Of a DNA stretch of 64,000 bases, positions 27,349 to 38,044 are shown one piece after another. The translations under genes and the position numbers were made by a program. Each line of letters starts with the position of its first letter. Position 1 is the stretch's first letter. The DNA is from Methanobacterium veterum (GTDB taxonomy: Archaea; Methanobacteriota; Methanobacteria; Methanobacteriales; Methanobacteriaceae): NCBI RefSeq assembly GCF_000745485.1, contig NZ_JQJK01000008.1, positions 186,001 to 250,000 on the forward strand, written 5' to 3'. Under the pieces are notes generated by a model that saw nothing but the letters and a program-made list of their open reading frames with translations, searched no databases and was not told the origin of the DNA.

Positions 27349-28113
27349 TTATCCGTATTTTATGTTTTCATCCCTTAAAAGTTTCTTAGCTGCTTTTCCA
27401 AGGGCTGAACGATGTTCTGTAACTCTCCAAGGATCATTTACCCATACACATAGTGTTAATCTGACCCCCACATCTATAAGTTCTCTAACTATAACTTTTG
27501 GTTTAGGTTTTTTCAGGACCCAATCACATCCAGTAGCCATATCTTCAAGGGATTTTGAAGTTTCTTCAAGGTTCATAGTATAAGGTATAACTATATCCAG
27601 ATCTACTCTTCTTGTATCCGATGCAGTATGGTTTATAAAGGGATTGGTTGAAAACAGTGCATTTGGAATCGTGATAATCTTTTTATCATATGTAATTATA
27701 GTAGTGAGCCTAAAACCCATTTTAACTACTTTTCCTTTCTGATTAGATACTTCAACAATATCTCCTACTCTAAAACTTTTATCCAAAAATATAAACATTC
27801 CCGCAATGAAATTAGAAAGTGTATCGCGCGCTGCAAAACCAACAACAATACTCACTACTCCTAAACTTACAGCAATGGCAGTTAAATTGATTCCAAATAA
27901 CCCAAGGATTACAGCTGCAGCGACTAGATAGATTGTATACTTAACAATCTCATTTAGGACCTGAATCATAGTTACGTCAAGATCCCATTTAATTTGAGAG
28001 TTTTTAAGAAAACGGGATGTCAATCTTACTATTAAAAATGCTGCAACTAAAGTAACTCCAATGGCAATGATATCATCAAATTGTAGATTCATAAAAATTG
28101 TACTGACGGCCAT
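27349..28113 (-). CDS. MscS family mechanosensitive channel
   Basis: A 254-residue small-conductance channel. Three hydrophobic helices (about 12-32, 50-72, 76-98) are followed by the pore-lining TM3 with small residues (VVSIVVGFAARDTLSNFIAG), the middle beta domain (FRVGDIVEVSNQKGKV, TTIITYDKKIITIPNALF) and an alpha/beta C-terminal domain. It releases solutes upon hypo-osmotic shock. Single gene between the sortase and RNase Z genes, all on the minus strand. Confidence 0.94.
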   Translation of the reverse strand: MAVSTIFMNLQFDDIIAIGVTLVAAFLIVRLTSRFLKNSQIKWDLDVTMIQVLNEIVKYTIYLVAAAVILGLFGINLTAIAVSLGVVSIVVGFAARDTLSNFIAGMFIFLDKSFRVGDIVEVSNQKGKVVKMGFRLTTIITYDKKIITIPNALFSTNPFINHTASDTRRVDLDIVIPYTMNLEETSKSLEDMATGCDWVLKKPKPKVIVRELIDVGVRLTLCVWVNDPWRVTEHRSALGKAAKKLLRDENIKYG

Positions 28114-28203
28114 TTATTCCACATTCCTATAGATTTCTAGTTTTTATAAATTGTTGAGGAATTGTATTTAAATTATCTGAAATTTACGTTATTTGCTAAG
28201 ATA

Positions 28204-29103
28204 TCAGCGCTCTACTTCTATCTCCATAAAATCTTCTGCAACTGTAGAATTTTCAAATATTTCCTTTGCTTCACTTTCAAGGATATCTGATTTTTTATAT
28301 CTGGTACTTACATGAGTTAATATCAATCGTTTAACATTTGCTTTTTTTGCAATTTCTGCAGCTTGAACAGATGTAGAATGACCCATTTCATAAGCTTTAT
28401 CGCCATAAATACCCTCAAAAGTAGATTCATGTATCAAAAGATCCGCATCTTTTGCAAATTCCACCATCCCCTCTGAAGGAGTGGTATCACCAGAATAAAC
28501 TATCTTACGCCCTTTTCTTTCTCCCCCAAGGACCTGCTCTGGTTGTATTACTTTATCTCCTACTTTTACAGGAATACCCTGCTGAAGTTTTCCAAAATCA
28601 GGCCCAGGGTTAATACCAAGGGCTATTGCTTTTTCTCTTATAAATTTAGGCCTTCTTTTTTCATATATACCATATGCAAAGTTCAAAACGGTGTGGTTCA
28701 TCTTAGAACAGCTTACTCTATAATTTTCTTCTTCCAGTATAATTCCATCATCAATTTCATGCATATAAATTTCAAATGTAAGGGAAAAATATCCAAAATT
28801 TCTTATAATATTTACCATTTCAACAAGGCCCTTAGGACCAAATATATGCAGCGGATTTTTTCTTCCCCTAAAAGCCATTGATTGAATTATTCCTGGAAGT
28901 CCAAGAATGTGATCTCCATGAAAATGAGTTATAAATATATTGTTTATTTTCATAGGACTTATTTTAGCCTTTGACATCTGAAGCTGTGTGCCTTCACCGC
29001 AATCAAATAAAAAAATCTCTCCAAATGCCTTTAATGCTATTGAAGAGTGATTCCTATGACGGGTAGGGATTGCAGATGATGTTCCTAAAAATACAAGCTC
29101 CAT
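28204..29103 (-). CDS. rnz: ribonuclease Z
   Basis: tRNA 3'-end processing endonuclease. The 299-residue metallo-beta-lactamase protein has [10 protein letters not shown] at the N terminus, the zinc motif HFHGDHILG (about 60-68), further ligands in [15 protein letters not shown] and the late HVSTRY, and the short exosite region (about 150-200) expected for the short-form archaeal enzyme. Preceded by GGTGAAATATT. Confidence 0.96.
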   Translation of the reverse strand: MELVFLGTSSAIPTRHRNHSSIALKAFGEIFLFDCGEGTQLQMSKAKISPMKINNIFITHFHGDHILGLPGIIQSMAFRGRKNPLHIFGPKGLVEMVNIIRNFGYFSLTFEIYMHEIDDGIILEEENYRVSCSKMNHTVLNFAYGIYEKRRPKFIREKAIALGINPGPDFGKLQQGIPVKVGDKVIQPEQVLGGERKGRKIVYSGDTTPSEGMVEFAKDADLLIHESTFEGIYGDKAYEMGHSTSVQAAEIAKKANVKRLILTHVSTRYKKSDILESEAKEIFENSTVAEDFMEIEVER

Positions 29104-29205
29104 AATATTTCACCTTAGATATAACTTATAAAATTAACTATAATCGATTCTTTCTGAGTTATTTATTTATATCTTTTACTTTATATAGCTAAACAGGGAT
29201 TTAAT

Positions 29206-30036
29206 ATGAGAAATATTCTAAAGCAAATGGTTTATGAGGATATAGGTTTTGAGGATATTACTTCCAATGCTTTGATTCCTGAAGACCTGGAAACAAAGGG
29301 AATAATAATAGCTAAAGAAGAAGGAATTATTTCTGGAATTGATGTTGTATCTGATTTATTTGATGAATTTAAAATTAAATCATCCGCTAAAAAACATGAC
29401 GGAGATAATGTAAAAGTAAATGATATTATTATGGATATTAAAGGAAATGCACAGACAGTTTTAAGTTTAGAACGTACTGCATTGAATTTCCTCATGAGAA
29501 TGAGCGGTATTGCAACCTTAACCTTTAATACCCTTCAAAAAATAAGGGAAGTAAATGAAAATATTATACTGGCAGGTACACGTAAAACAACACCAGGACT
29601 GCAAATTTTTGAAAAAAATGCAGTTAAAGTAGGTGGAGGAGACACCCACCGATTTAGATTAGATGATTCTGTCCTTATTAAGGATAACCATATTGCCATT
29701 GTTGGCAGTATTGAAGAAGCAGTAATTATGGCCAAAAAGAATGTGAGTTTCACCAAAAAAATTGAAATAGAAGTCGAAAGCGAAAAAGGAGCTATAGATG
29801 CTGCAAAAGCAGGTGCAGACATTGTCATGCTGGATAATATGAATCCCCGCGAAATTGACGAAGTTATTTCAGCACTTGAATCAATGAATTTGAGAGATAA
29901 CATTTTAATTGAAGTTTCAGGAGGAATAAATCCGGAAAATATTGTTGAATACGCAAAAACAAACGCAGACATCATTTCAACAGGTTATATAACTCATTCT
30001 GCCAGATCACTAGATCTAAGTTTAGAGATAATCTAG
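29206..30036 (+). CDS. nadC: nicotinate-nucleotide pyrophosphorylase (carboxylating)
   Basis: Converts quinolinate and PRPP to nicotinate mononucleotide in de novo NAD synthesis. The 276-residue protein shows [10 protein letters not shown] at the N terminus, the catalytic region [19 protein letters not shown] (about 125-134), [14 protein letters not shown] and [10 protein letters not shown] at the barrel C terminus. Divergent from rnz. Confidence 0.96.
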   Translation: MRNILKQMVYEDIGFEDITSNALIPEDLETKGIIIAKEEGIISGIDVVSDLFDEFKIKSSAKKHDGDNVKVNDIIMDIKGNAQTVLSLERTALNFLMRMSGIATLTFNTLQKIREVNENIILAGTRKTTPGLQIFEKNAVKVGGGDTHRFRLDDSVLIKDNHIAIVGSIEEAVIMAKKNVSFTKKIEIEVESEKGAIDAAKAGADIVMLDNMNPREIDEVISALESMNLRDNILIEVSGGINPENIVEYAKTNADIISTGYITHSARSLDLSLEII

Positions 30037-30339
30037 ACAGACAATATCCATAAAGTATCTATATGCATTGCATTATTCAAATCATAAATATAGTTGATAT
30101 TGCCTGTTATCATAATTTCAATTAATGGTACCCTAATTTTATACAGAATTTTTACAAGTAGAAGTATAATCATAACTGAAAATAATTTACATCATGTATA
30201 AAATAATTAAAGAAATGGCCCTTATTTATGCATAAATTTATATGTATTGATGCTTAAAATGAAACTAGATACAAAATAATTATAGATGTAAAATTTATTT
30301 TTACATAATTTTATTTTAAAGTTTACAAGGAGGAATTCA
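30037..30339 (+). other. intergenic region upstream of the histone-fold gene
   Basis: About 303 bp of AT-rich sequence. The 3' part should hold the promoter of the 30340 gene, with GGAGGAATT just before its ATG. No coding potential or repeat is seen. Confidence 0.5.
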
Positions 30340-30744
30340 ATGTCAGATGAAGAAATTCAAAATACTGAAGAAAATATGGACGAAGAAGTCCAAGAAGAAG
30401 AAGCTGAAGAATTACCATTTGCAAAAGCAGAAGTTGTAAGGTTAATGAAACAACATTTAGACAGCGACAAAATGATAAGAGAACGTGTCAAAGTCGAAAT
30501 GAACAAGTTTTTAGGGGATGTCCTTGAAAAAGTCTGCAAACAGCTCAATGAATATCCTTACACAACAATAGAATATGAAATGTTAAAAGAATCAATATAT
30601 CCTTACAAAAATGTAGAAAGAATCAATGAAGAAAAAGAAAGGATATTAAAACACTTAGATGCTATTAAAGCAGATTGTGATGCTTTAAGCTTAGATGTCA
30701 GAAGGACATTAAAATTAAAAGATGTGGAAGACACAGTATACTAA
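30340..30744 (+). CDS. histone-fold protein with acidic tail and coiled-coil extension
   Basis: A 134-residue protein. Residues 1-24 are almost entirely acidic. Residues about 25-90 follow the archaeal histone helix pattern: [15 protein letters not shown] (helix 1, cf. LAPVGRIIK), a long central helix [20 protein letters not shown], and [11 protein letters not shown] (helix 3, cf. [12 protein letters not shown]). A further helical extension at about 95-125 with heptad-like spacing ([15 protein letters not shown]) could form a coiled coil or tetramerisation interface. It may bind DNA as a histone variant or act as a bridging protein; the assignment rests on pattern matching. GGAGG precedes the ATG. 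Confidence 0.72.
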   Translation: MSDEEIQNTEENMDEEVQEEEAEELPFAKAEVVRLMKQHLDSDKMIRERVKVEMNKFLGDVLEKVCKQLNEYPYTTIEYEMLKESIYPYKNVERINEEKERILKHLDAIKADCDALSLDVRRTLKLKDVEDTVY

Positions 30745-30746
30745 CC

Positions 30747-31018
30747 TCTCAAAATTCATAGAATTTTGGAGCGACAAACACAAGGTGTTTGTCAGCCGTC
30801 AAAAAATCGTATATTTTTCGGGCATACAAAAACCGAAGATTTTTGTGGTTGTGAAACTCTGTTTCACAAACATTCGAAAATCTTTGATTTTCGATGCACC
30901 AAACATAAAATGTTTAAGTGCTGCAAAACCTTCGGTTTTGCAAGCTGTCAAAACTGTAAGTTTTGACGTAGCAAAAAACGAAGTTTTTTGCATGCTCTCA
31001 AAATTTTATTTGAGAGCC
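30747..31018. repeat. hairpin island B: eleven tandem palindromes
   Basis: Between the histone-fold gene (+) and the PAS gene (-). At least six perfect palindromes with 8-9 bp arms and 3-nt loops are visible: 30773-30793 (loop AAG), 30850-30868 (TCT), 30874-30894 (TTT), 30923-30941 (TTC), 30947-30967 (GTA) and 30971-30991 (GAA). Several imperfect ones lie between them. CTCTCAAA near the left end can pair with TTTGAGAG-like sequence at the right end, enclosing the whole array. The arms differ in sequence but always read A-rich into T-rich. Confidence 0.88.
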
Positions 31019-31128
31019 AGAAAGAAGATGCTCATATCGAGTAAACTTCTAAAACACTTCCTTTTTCATTTAAACTATCAAATTATTTACAAAACTAAAA
31101 GTTTCTCAAAGAAATTTAAAATTTATAT

Positions 31129-31995
31129 TCATTTAGGGCATAATTCTTTTCTTAATTCTGTTATATCACGAACTGTTTCAATGGAACCAACAAGATTTCC
31201 ATCACGATCACATAGTGGAGACGCTTTTACCGATACATAAGCTCCTTTTCCACCAAAGAGGTTGCTTACAAACACTTCAGCAAATAAAGTTTTTCCTTCT
31301 CTTTTCACATAAGCATATTTATCTTCCATCTCTTTTTCACTTAAAAAAATCAGATCAATTAAAATAGGCCTTTTTTCGCCATAAAATGGTATAGAATAAG
31401 CATATTCGCCCTTACCTAAAATGTCTTCTTTGAGAGTACCAGTCATCTCTTCAATAGCTTTATTCCACGCGATTACCCTTTTATTTTCATCTATTACAAA
31501 TGTAGCATCCGGCAGAAATTCAATTATATCCATAAGTTTCTGGCGTTCAATTTGCATTTCTTCCTCTGCCTTTCTCTGCTTTGTTATATCAGTTGCCAAT
31601 GTAATATACACGTCTTCTTTTGGTGAAAATGCAGTAACAGAGAAATATTTATTTACAGGGGCAAAATAAGTGTCATATTCTGTCCCTCTTCCAGTAGTTA
31701 CTACCTCATTAGCTTTTTTAAGATCAATAGACACTGCTTCAGAACCATAAAGCTCAATAATACTTTTTCCAATTAAACCTTTCTTTAAAGATTTTCTCTG
31801 CCTGTAAGCTGCGAGATTAGCATAAGTTATGACTAAATCAACTATTTCTCCAGCTTCATCACGCATTAGTTCATAAACTGTTACTCCTTCTTGCATATAC
31901 TCAAAAAACTGATAATCTAGACCAGGTAAAGGACCATATTCTTCAGACTCAATCCTACCTTCTTCATTAGGGTTTAGGTTCGGTTTTCGTCCCAT
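31129..31995 (-). CDS. PAS-domain sensor protein without output domain
   Basis: A 288-residue soluble protein with two PAS domains (about 28-130 and 145-280). The first contains VYELMRDEAGEIVDLVITYA and the second the typical LMDIIEFLPDATFVIDENKRVIAWNKAIEEMTG, ending with the PAC-like YVSVKASPLCDRDGNLVGSIETVRDIT. There are no kinase, GGDEF or HTH domains and no transmembrane segment, so it must act by binding a partner, such as a separate histidine kinase. GGGGAGTAT precedes the ATG. Confidence 0.9.
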   Translation of the reverse strand: MGRKPNLNPNEEGRIESEEYGPLPGLDYQFFEYMQEGVTVYELMRDEAGEIVDLVITYANLAAYRQRKSLKKGLIGKSIIELYGSEAVSIDLKKANEVVTTGRGTEYDTYFAPVNKYFSVTAFSPKEDVYITLATDITKQRKAEEEMQIERQKLMDIIEFLPDATFVIDENKRVIAWNKAIEEMTGTLKEDILGKGEYAYSIPFYGEKRPILIDLIFLSEKEMEDKYAYVKREGKTLFAEVFVSNLFGGKGAYVSVKASPLCDRDGNLVGSIETVRDITELRKELCPK

Positions 31996-32164
31996 TTAAG
32001 ATATACTCCCCCTATACTTTTATTTCTTTATTTTTATACCATTTAGACTTTAAAAAAACATTTTAAAAGTATACTGTATATTATCTTATGTAGCTACATG
32101 CATATAATCATGTCCTTTTGTATTAAAAAGAGAAATTTCATTCATGATATTATTAATAGGAAGA

Positions 32165-32731
32165 TTATTCATTTTCAAATACTGTGAAACCTGTTTTCAA
32201 GTTCTTTATTTCTTCCAGACTCAATTTTCTTTTGAGGGCATCTTCATGAATTATGATGCTGTGTCCAAAAGGATCTTCAATTATCACTGTAACAGTATCT
32301 TCACCATTTTTAACTTTTTCAAGTTCTTTTAAAATATTAGATGCATTTTCCTTAGACTGTTCATCTTCAACAAGATTCATGGCCGTCACAACCGCGTCAT
32401 GGAATCTTGTCAGCACACCCTCAACATTTGAAACATAACCCTGTGATCTTGGACCTGGTTCTACTTTCAAGCCCAGTTCAGGTATACTGATTGTAGCTGA
32501 TTGAGATCTGATAACTCTTGCATTTAAATTAGATTTATCTACCTTTAGCTCATACCTTACTGGTTCTTTTTGTTCAAGGCACATTATATCCGAATGCTTG
32601 TATCCACAATCATGGCACTTAGCTGTAGATTCCATTATTTCTCCAAAATAGGGAATATTTTCTGTTTTTGTTATAACTATCATTGAATTTTTACATTCGC
32701 AGACTGGACAATCAATTTTCATCTCATTCAA
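32165..32731 (-). CDS. ZPR1 zinc finger domain protein
   Basis: A 188-residue single ZPR1-type protein: an N-terminal four-Cys zinc finger (CPVC near 9-12, CHDCGY near 39-44) followed by the ZPR1 beta-barrel domain ([27 protein letters not shown]). Eukaryotic ZPR1 is a chaperone for translation factor eEF1A; the archaeal single-module protein probably has a related role, but this is not shown. It appears to start with TTG at 32731, since GGAGAG lies at proper distance from it and not from the ATG at 32722. Confidence 0.92.
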   Translation of the reverse strand: MNEMKIDCPVCECKNSMIVITKTENIPYFGEIMESTAKCHDCGYKHSDIMCLEQKEPVRYELKVDKSNLNARVIRSQSATISIPELGLKVEPGPRSQGYVSNVEGVLTRFHDAVVTAMNLVEDEQSKENASNILKELEKVKNGEDTVTVIIEDPFGHSIIIHEDALKRKLSLEEIKNLKTGFTVFENE

Positions 32732-32818
32732 AATTATTTCTCTCCTTATAACTTAATTAATAAAAAATAATTAAAAATATCAAAAATAGTATCAAGCAAT
32801 ATTTAATTAAATATTTTA

Positions 32819-33763
32819 TTATTCTTTAATTAAATATCCTTTTTCATCCAATTCTTTTATCATTTTATTCAGACTCTCTTCGTCCGGAGCGCATAGCCTA
32901 TGACTATGAACATTATTTGAGAGTTCATAAATATTTTCTAAATCTTCTTTCCGCTTTTTATTTCTTTCTAAAGATGCAAAAAAGCGTTCTGCTTCTTTAG
33001 GGTCATAAACATTGATTTTTCTCCGCAGAGGCTCTGTAAAACCATGTATAAAATAAGATATATCTTCCATTCTACCACCATATTTTAACACAGTGCTGGT
33101 TTCATCTTTTATACTATCTACACCGTGCCTTAATTTAATAGTTTTACAGATTTGCCTTATGTGAGTAAGCATCACTTTAACTGTAGTATCAATTTCATCA
33201 TTGTAAATAACTGGAACTCCATGTTCATCAGCTTGTTCAGCAAGATAATCATTAATTATCCTGTTTTCTTTGAAATATTCCAGATGTTTACCGCCTCGTT
33301 TTATTTTCATGGCCCGCTTAACGAAACGTTCTTTATGAATCTCTTCATCAGCATTAAGTACAAAAAAATGAATATCTGCATCATCCTGGAACTGATCAAT
33401 GTTAATGAAACCAGGTACAAGGTGCACACCTTCAATTACAACATCATCAAAATCATCTACCGCCCTTTTTATAACTTTTTCAATAGCAGGGATAACAAAT
33501 GAAGCGTGTTCTTGAAACCCAGCATTTATTAAAGCAGCGTTAGTTTTATACCTTTCCTTGTCTCGTATTGTTACATATGCATCGAAAGATGATTTGTGAA
33601 GCGCCGGGGCGAATTCAGGTCCAATTACTCCCCTAACTATTTCTCTTATAAAATCAGACTCGATTAAATGCTTTATTCCTAATATCTTAGCTAACTCTGA
33701 TGCTATAGTCGATTTTCCAATTCCAGAAGCACTTCCTATCAAAATAACATAGGGTTTTCTCAA
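32819..33763 (-). CDS. pgk2: 2-phosphoglycerate kinase
   Basis: Phosphorylates 2-phosphoglycerate to 2,3-diphosphoglycerate, the first step of cyclic 2,3-DPG synthesis, a phosphate store and protein stabiliser in Methanobacteriales. The 314-residue protein has a P-loop [13 protein letters not shown] (about 8-20), [11 protein letters not shown], and FHGFTEP-like regions characteristic of this family. The start is TTG at 33763 with GGAGATGAT immediately upstream. The cyclic 2,3-DPG synthetase gene is not in this window. Confidence 0.9.
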   Translation of the reverse strand: MRKPYVILIGSASGIGKSTIASELAKILGIKHLIESDFIREIVRGVIGPEFAPALHKSSFDAYVTIRDKERYKTNAALINAGFQEHASFVIPAIEKVIKRAVDDFDDVVIEGVHLVPGFINIDQFQDDADIHFFVLNADEEIHKERFVKRAMKIKRGGKHLEYFKENRIINDYLAEQADEHGVPVIYNDEIDTTVKVMLTHIRQICKTIKLRHGVDSIKDETSTVLKYGGRMEDISYFIHGFTEPLRRKINVYDPKEAERFFASLERNKKRKEDLENIYELSNNVHSHRLCAPDEESLNKMIKELDEKGYLIKE

Positions 33764-33888
33764 CTGATCATCTCCAAATCAATATAAAAAACACAAAGAG
33801 TTTAGGATAAATATGTTAATATTATTATATTAAATATTATTATCCAATGTTGTTAAATACTTTTAACGGGCGCACTGAATATCAGCAT

Positions 33889-34236
33889 TTAGGTAAGAAG
33901 ATCTATTACACGTTCTGCACTTCTTCTCATTTCAATCCTGATTAGGCCCAGATTTATGTCTATATCTGTAATAACAACCAGAATTCCTTCACCCGCATCT
34001 ATCATCAAAGTTTTACCTAACTGTCCTTCAATCATAACCTGTTGTAAAGGTTCATGTTTCATCTCTTCAGCAGATCTTTCGGCTGTACCAAAAACTGCTG
34101 ATGACATAGCTGCCACGAGTTCTGAATCTATATCTCCAGGAACCTCGCTTTCAATAATTAGTCCGTCTTTTCCTACTACTAAAGATCCATTTACCCCATT
34201 GATCCTGCCTAAGTCCTTAAGTACTCTTCCTATCAT
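33889..34236 (-). CDS. Roadblock/LC7 domain protein
   Basis: A 115-residue single Roadblock domain: [20 protein letters not shown], a central helix [34 protein letters not shown] and a final helix. Such proteins dimerise and regulate or scaffold small GTPases (MglB/MglA in bacteria). GGAGG is placed 8 nt before the ATG. Immediately upstream sits a large perfect hairpin (34251-34324). It is divergent from the DUF1611-SepF-MinD run. Confidence 0.92.
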   Translation of the reverse strand: MIGRVLKDLGRINGVNGSLVVGKDGLIIESEVPGDIDSELVAAMSSAVFGTAERSAEEMKHEPLQQVMIEGQLGKTLMIDAGEGILVVITDIDINLGLIRIEMRRSAERVIDLLT

Positions 34237-34250
34237 ACTATGCCTCCACT

Positions 34251-34324
34251 TATATTCAATATAATTGGAGGTTCAGGAAATCTCTTTCGAGATTTCCTTC
34301 AACCTCCACAATAGATTGAATATA
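34251..34324. repeat. long multi-part hairpin in the divergent promoter region
   Basis: Three coaxial perfect stems: TATATTCAAT (34251-34260) with ATTGAATATA (34315-34324); TGGAGGTT (34266-34273) with AACCTCCA (34301-34308); GGAAATCTC (34276-34284) with GAGATTTCC (34289-34297) and a 4-nt loop. It starts 15 nt upstream of the Roadblock gene and may be its leader, an operator, or a further member of the hairpin-island family. The inner stem is GC-richer than its surroundings. Confidence 0.8.
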
Positions 34325-34433
34325 GATACATAAATTATATATCTTAAAGTATATAACTTGGTTTAATATTTATTAAATAAATAGATAATGTAAACTCACA
34401 CTTATTCCAACTAAATGATAATGGAGTGATTAT

Positions 34434-35486
34434 TTGTATGACATAACTTCTGTAGAAGAATTTAAAAAGCTTAACCCTTTTATAATAGTCGGATGTGGCG
34501 GTGGTGGTGAAAAATTCGCCAATTTCGAAGGAGTAGAATCTGTTGGCTTTGTTGATGATAGTGTTAAAAAACAGGGAATGGAATTTTGCGGTAATGTAAT
34601 ATCTTCAAGTTTAACTGAACTCATTGGGAAAACGGACGCTAAAAGCATTGCAATTATGCTTCCAATCGGCGCTGAAGGAGCTGCGCTTAAATACGCTGTT
34701 CAAGCTATAGATAACGGGCTGAATGTTATAACTTCCTTTAGGTCCTTATCACTTTCAGAGAACACATCTCTTTTAAAATTTGCCAAATCAAAAGGCGTGG
34801 TCATAAAAGAAATTAGTTCTCGCTTAGATGTTATTAATAAAATATTTGGAACTGCACCTTCCCAATGTACGGAAGTACTTCCAAAAATTACGTATAAACC
34901 TAAAGCACCAGTTGTTTTTGTAGGCGGTACTTCTCAAGAGTGCGGTAAACGAACAACTACAAGAATTCTTGGAAAAACAGCACAGGAAAAAGGTTTAAAT
35001 GCAGCTGTAATTTCAACTGATGAGATGGGACTTGAAAGCCCGGCAGACCTCAACTTCAGGGCAGGAAGTCTTTCAGTTATGGACGTCGCTGCAGCAGTCA
35101 TGGGGACTATGAAATATCTAGAAGAAGAAAACAACCCGGATATTATCTTTGTGGAAGGACAATCCAGTTTAACTGAAGATGGGAACCCACATCCAAGAGG
35201 TCTTTCAGCTGCAATACTCATAGGCTCAAGGTCTGATGCTGTTGTAGTTTGCCATAGACCTAACCATCCTTTTAGAGAGCCAAGAGGAATAGATTACGAA
35301 ATAAAAGCAATAGAAGCTGTAGAACCTACTAAAGTTGTTGGCATTTCTTTAAATATGAGGAACGTTAGCGACAAAAAGGATATATTAAAGTATGAGGAAA
35401 GATACAAATTGCCAGCAGTAGATATTAAAAATGGTGGGGCATCAAGATTACTGGATGTAATTATTGATTATGTAGGGCTGAAATAA
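34434..35486 (+). CDS. DUF1611 family P-loop protein
   Basis: A 350-residue protein with an N-terminal Rossmann-like half ([15 protein letters not shown]) and a C-terminal P-loop NTPase half with [17 protein letters not shown] (about 161-177), [17 protein letters not shown] and [15 protein letters not shown], matching DUF1611. A bacterial member (DgcN) has been reported as a D-glutamate N-acetyltransferase; whether the archaeal protein does the same is unknown. The start is TTG at 34434 following GGAGTGAT. It is the first gene of a co-oriented run with sepF and minD genes. Confidence 0.85.
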   Translation: MYDITSVEEFKKLNPFIIVGCGGGGEKFANFEGVESVGFVDDSVKKQGMEFCGNVISSSLTELIGKTDAKSIAIMLPIGAEGAALKYAVQAIDNGLNVITSFRSLSLSENTSLLKFAKSKGVVIKEISSRLDVINKIFGTAPSQCTEVLPKITYKPKAPVVFVGGTSQECGKRTTTRILGKTAQEKGLNAAVISTDEMGLESPADLNFRAGSLSVMDVAAAVMGTMKYLEEENNPDIIFVEGQSSLTEDGNPHPRGLSAAILIGSRSDAVVVCHRPNHPFREPRGIDYEIKAIEAVEPTKVVGISLNMRNVSDKKDILKYEERYKLPAVDIKNGGASRLLDVIIDYVGLK

Positions 35487-35535
35487 TCACCAACCTGTAA
35501 AACCCACCTGATAAAATCAGTATAGGGGAAATAAA

Positions 35536-35886
35536 ATGAAAGATGTCATGGATTATATAAAGAAAAATCTAGGATTAGAAGAAGAAAGTGAAGATGAAGA
35601 AGAAAAAGAGACTATAATCGTTCCAGAACATTCTTTTTATGAAATAATCCTAATGAAAGCCCAGGGCATTCCAGATATAGAAGATGCTCTAAAACAGATT
35701 ACTGAAGAAAAAAATCCAATTATATTGGATATGGGTTTTATAGAAAATAATCCAGAGGAATCTAAGCAGGTTGGAGAAAAATTAAAAGAATTCCGAGATA
35801 ATGTAGGTGGAGAAGCTATATTACTTTGTAAACAAGGCAACGTGGTAATTATAACCCCTCCTGAAATTAAACTTTTAAAAAAATAA
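35536..35886 (+). CDS. sepF: cell division protein SepF
   Basis: A 116-residue archaeal SepF, the membrane anchor of FtsZ. The N-terminal [14 protein letters not shown] can form an amphipathic membrane-targeting helix, followed by an acidic linker ([11 protein letters not shown], about 15-26). The SepF core at about 35-112 includes [18 protein letters not shown] and the final strand [12 protein letters not shown]. Bacterial SepF is longer at the N terminus. FtsZ is not in this window. It lies between the DUF1611 gene and the DUF2226-like/MinD genes. Confidence 0.9.
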   Translation: MKDVMDYIKKNLGLEEESEDEEEKETIIVPEHSFYEIILMKAQGIPDIEDALKQITEEKNPIILDMGFIENNPEESKQVGEKLKEFRDNVGGEAILLCKQGNVVIITPPEIKLLKK

Positions 35887-36006
35887 CCAGCTAAAAAATT
35901 TATGATGATAATTCATCAAATCACACATATTCATAACTGTAAAAGGGATATACATAAATTCAATTGAATTTAATATATCTTAAGTTATAATTGTAGGGGA
36001 ATAAAA

Positions 36007-37221
36007 ATGGAGTTACCAATTACCAGACCGTCTATGATCTCTTATGCAGACCAGCTAAATTTTAATGAACTTTTAGGCGAACTAAAATCAAAAGAATACA
36101 ATGGATTTATAAGAGTAACTGCCGGTTCTGAGGAAGGACACATTCTTTTTAAAGAAGGCATACAAATTGCAGCATCATATAATAACGATTCAAAGATAGA
36201 TGCAATTAAAAAAATCAAATCCGCCACAGACAACAGCAGCACTTTAATTGAAGTTTTTGATCTTAGAGATTCTCAGGTTAATTACCTTATGGATATAAAT
36301 AAAAAATATCTACTCAACTCTGGTTCTGAAGTTAATGATGTACTTGATGAACTTAAAAAAACAGGGCATGAAGATAAAGAAAAAATTGAAACTCTTATAC
36401 CTGAAAAACCTGAGGTTATTGAAACTCCCATACTTGAAGAAAAACCTGAGGTTATTGAGGCTCCTTTAACTGAAGAAAAGCCAGAAGTAACCGAAGCTAC
36501 TTTACCTGAAGAAAAACCTGAAATTAGTGAATCTCCTTTACTAGAACAAAATGAATCATTTTTACCTAAAAAACCTGAAATTAATGAGGATATCCAAGTT
36601 GAGCCTGAAATTCAAGACAGTAACGAAGAAGTGAAAAATAAGCTCAAATCAATATCAGAAATGAAATCAAACCATGTTGAAGATGTTCGAAGGAAAGCTC
36701 AACTTAAATCAGTAAATACCAGTATTTCGCCCACTGAAACAGATATTGGTGTTGAAAGAACTGATAAAAGTGAAAATGAAGAGATAAAAACTGCCGAACT
36801 TGCAAATGAATCTATTGATCGAGCAGAACTCATGAAAAAGTATGGTTTAAAAGATGTAGGTGAAGAAGAAGTTGAAAACATTTTAGAATCCTATAAAGGA
36901 GGATCTCTAAGCGATGATGATGTTGAAAAAATAGAATTAACGCTTATGAATAAAATTAAAAAATCAATTCTTAGTATTCCAAAAATTAAAGGGACAGAAG
37001 TCATGGTATTTTTAGATAATACCAGTGAACTGGCTGGAACCATAAATATAATCACAGAATACGAAAGTAAAGGATTTTTATCAAGGTTCATGGGTGAATC
37101 CAAAGACCTGGATAATTTAAAAAAACAAATAATTAATATAACCCAAATAGAGATAAAGAAAAGTTTTAGAGGATATCCAGAAATTGTAGACAATTTTAAA
37201 ATAAACGTGGAAGTTAGCTAG
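36007..37221 (+). CDS. DUF2226-like protein with Pro/Glu repeat linker
   Basis: A 404-residue protein. The N-terminal domain (about 10-105: [35 protein letters not shown]) resembles DUF2226/DUF4388-type effector-read-out domains. Residues about 130-195 are four to five degenerate copies of a 12-13 residue unit, (E)[12 protein letters not shown], a rod-like acidic spacer. The C-terminal domain (about 275-404) has a helical part with [15 protein letters not shown] and an alpha/beta part ([35 protein letters not shown]). It ends 10 bp before minD with the ribosome binding site of minD abutting its stop, so the two are coupled. Confidence 0.82.
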   Translation: MELPITRPSMISYADQLNFNELLGELKSKEYNGFIRVTAGSEEGHILFKEGIQIAASYNNDSKIDAIKKIKSATDNSSTLIEVFDLRDSQVNYLMDINKKYLLNSGSEVNDVLDELKKTGHEDKEKIETLIPEKPEVIETPILEEKPEVIEAPLTEEKPEVTEATLPEEKPEISESPLLEQNESFLPKKPEINEDIQVEPEIQDSNEEVKNKLKSISEMKSNHVEDVRRKAQLKSVNTSISPTETDIGVERTDKSENEEIKTAELANESIDRAELMKKYGLKDVGEEEVENILESYKGGSLSDDDVEKIELTLMNKIKKSILSIPKIKGTEVMVFLDNTSELAGTINIITEYESKGFLSRFMGESKDLDNLKKQIINITQIEIKKSFRGYPEIVDNFKINVEVS

Positions 37222-37231
37222 GAGGTATCGA

Positions 37232-38014
37232 ATGACAAGAGTTATAACCGTCGCCTCAGGTAAAGGCGGAGTGGGAAAAACAACAATAACTGCAAATTTA
37301 GGAGTAGCTTTATCTACTTATGGAGAAGAAACTATAGTGCTGGACGCAGATGTAGCTATGGCAAATTTAGAGCTTATCCTTGGAATGGAAGGAAAATCAA
37401 TTACATTACATGATGTTCTATCCGGAGAAGCCTCTATTGAAGATGCCATATATGAAGGGCCAGGCGGTGTCAAAGTTATTCCTGCAGGGATTTCACTGGA
37501 AGGGCTTCGAAAAATCAGACTAGATAGACTTGAAGAAGCTTTATCAGTACTGGTTGAGAGTGCAGATATACTTTTAATAGATGCTCCCGCAGGGCTTGAA
37601 AAAGATGCGCTGGCAGCAATAGCATCAGCACAGGAATTAATTCTTGTTACAACTCCAGAGGTTCCTTCCATAAGTGACGCATTAAAAACAAAAATCGTTG
37701 CCAATAAACTGGGCGTAGAAATAACAGGTGTTGTTATAAACAGAGAGCAACATGACAAAACATTTTTAACAGTTAACGAAATCGAAACTATCCTAGAAGT
37801 ACCTGTTATTGCAGTAGTTCCTGATGATCCAGAGGTAAGCAGGGCTGCAGCATTTGGAGAACCACTTGTAGTTAAAAATCCAAAATCTCCTACAAGCAAC
37901 GCAATTATGCAGTTAGGTGCAGATCTAATTGGTGAAGAGTACCATCCTATTGAACCTGATAAAAAAGGAGTTATTTCCAAACTGGTTGAAGGATTACTTG
38001 GAAGAAGAGGATAA
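37232..38014 (+). CDS. minD: MinD-type cell division/positioning ATPase
   Basis: A 260-residue ParA/MinD ATPase. Deviant Walker [10 protein letters not shown] (Lys11, Lys16), switch [11 protein letters not shown], Walker B/switch [10 protein letters not shown]. The C terminus [17 protein letters not shown] fits a MinD-type amphipathic membrane-targeting helix. AGGAGGTATC precedes the ATG. It would cycle between membrane-bound ATP dimer and cytosolic monomer; no MinC or MinE is present, as usual in archaea, so its cargo is unknown. SepF is two genes upstream. Confidence 0.93.
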   Translation: MTRVITVASGKGGVGKTTITANLGVALSTYGEETIVLDADVAMANLELILGMEGKSITLHDVLSGEASIEDAIYEGPGGVKVIPAGISLEGLRKIRLDRLEEALSVLVESADILLIDAPAGLEKDALAAIASAQELILVTTPEVPSISDALKTKIVANKLGVEITGVVINREQHDKTFLTVNEIETILEVPVIAVVPDDPEVSRAAAFGEPLVVKNPKSPTSNAIMQLGADLIGEEYHPIEPDKKGVISKLVEGLLGRRG

Positions 38015-38044
38015 ATTTTTAATAAAAATAAGTAACTGGTAAAA

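Noticed and set aside
30722..31240. Open frame of 172 codons running through hairpin island B
   Set aside because: It overlaps the palindrome array and its product is an artefact of A/T-rich inverted repeats; no ribosome binding site.
31129..31995. Histidine kinase
   Set aside because: Only PAS domains are present; no HisKA or HATPase motifs in any frame downstream.
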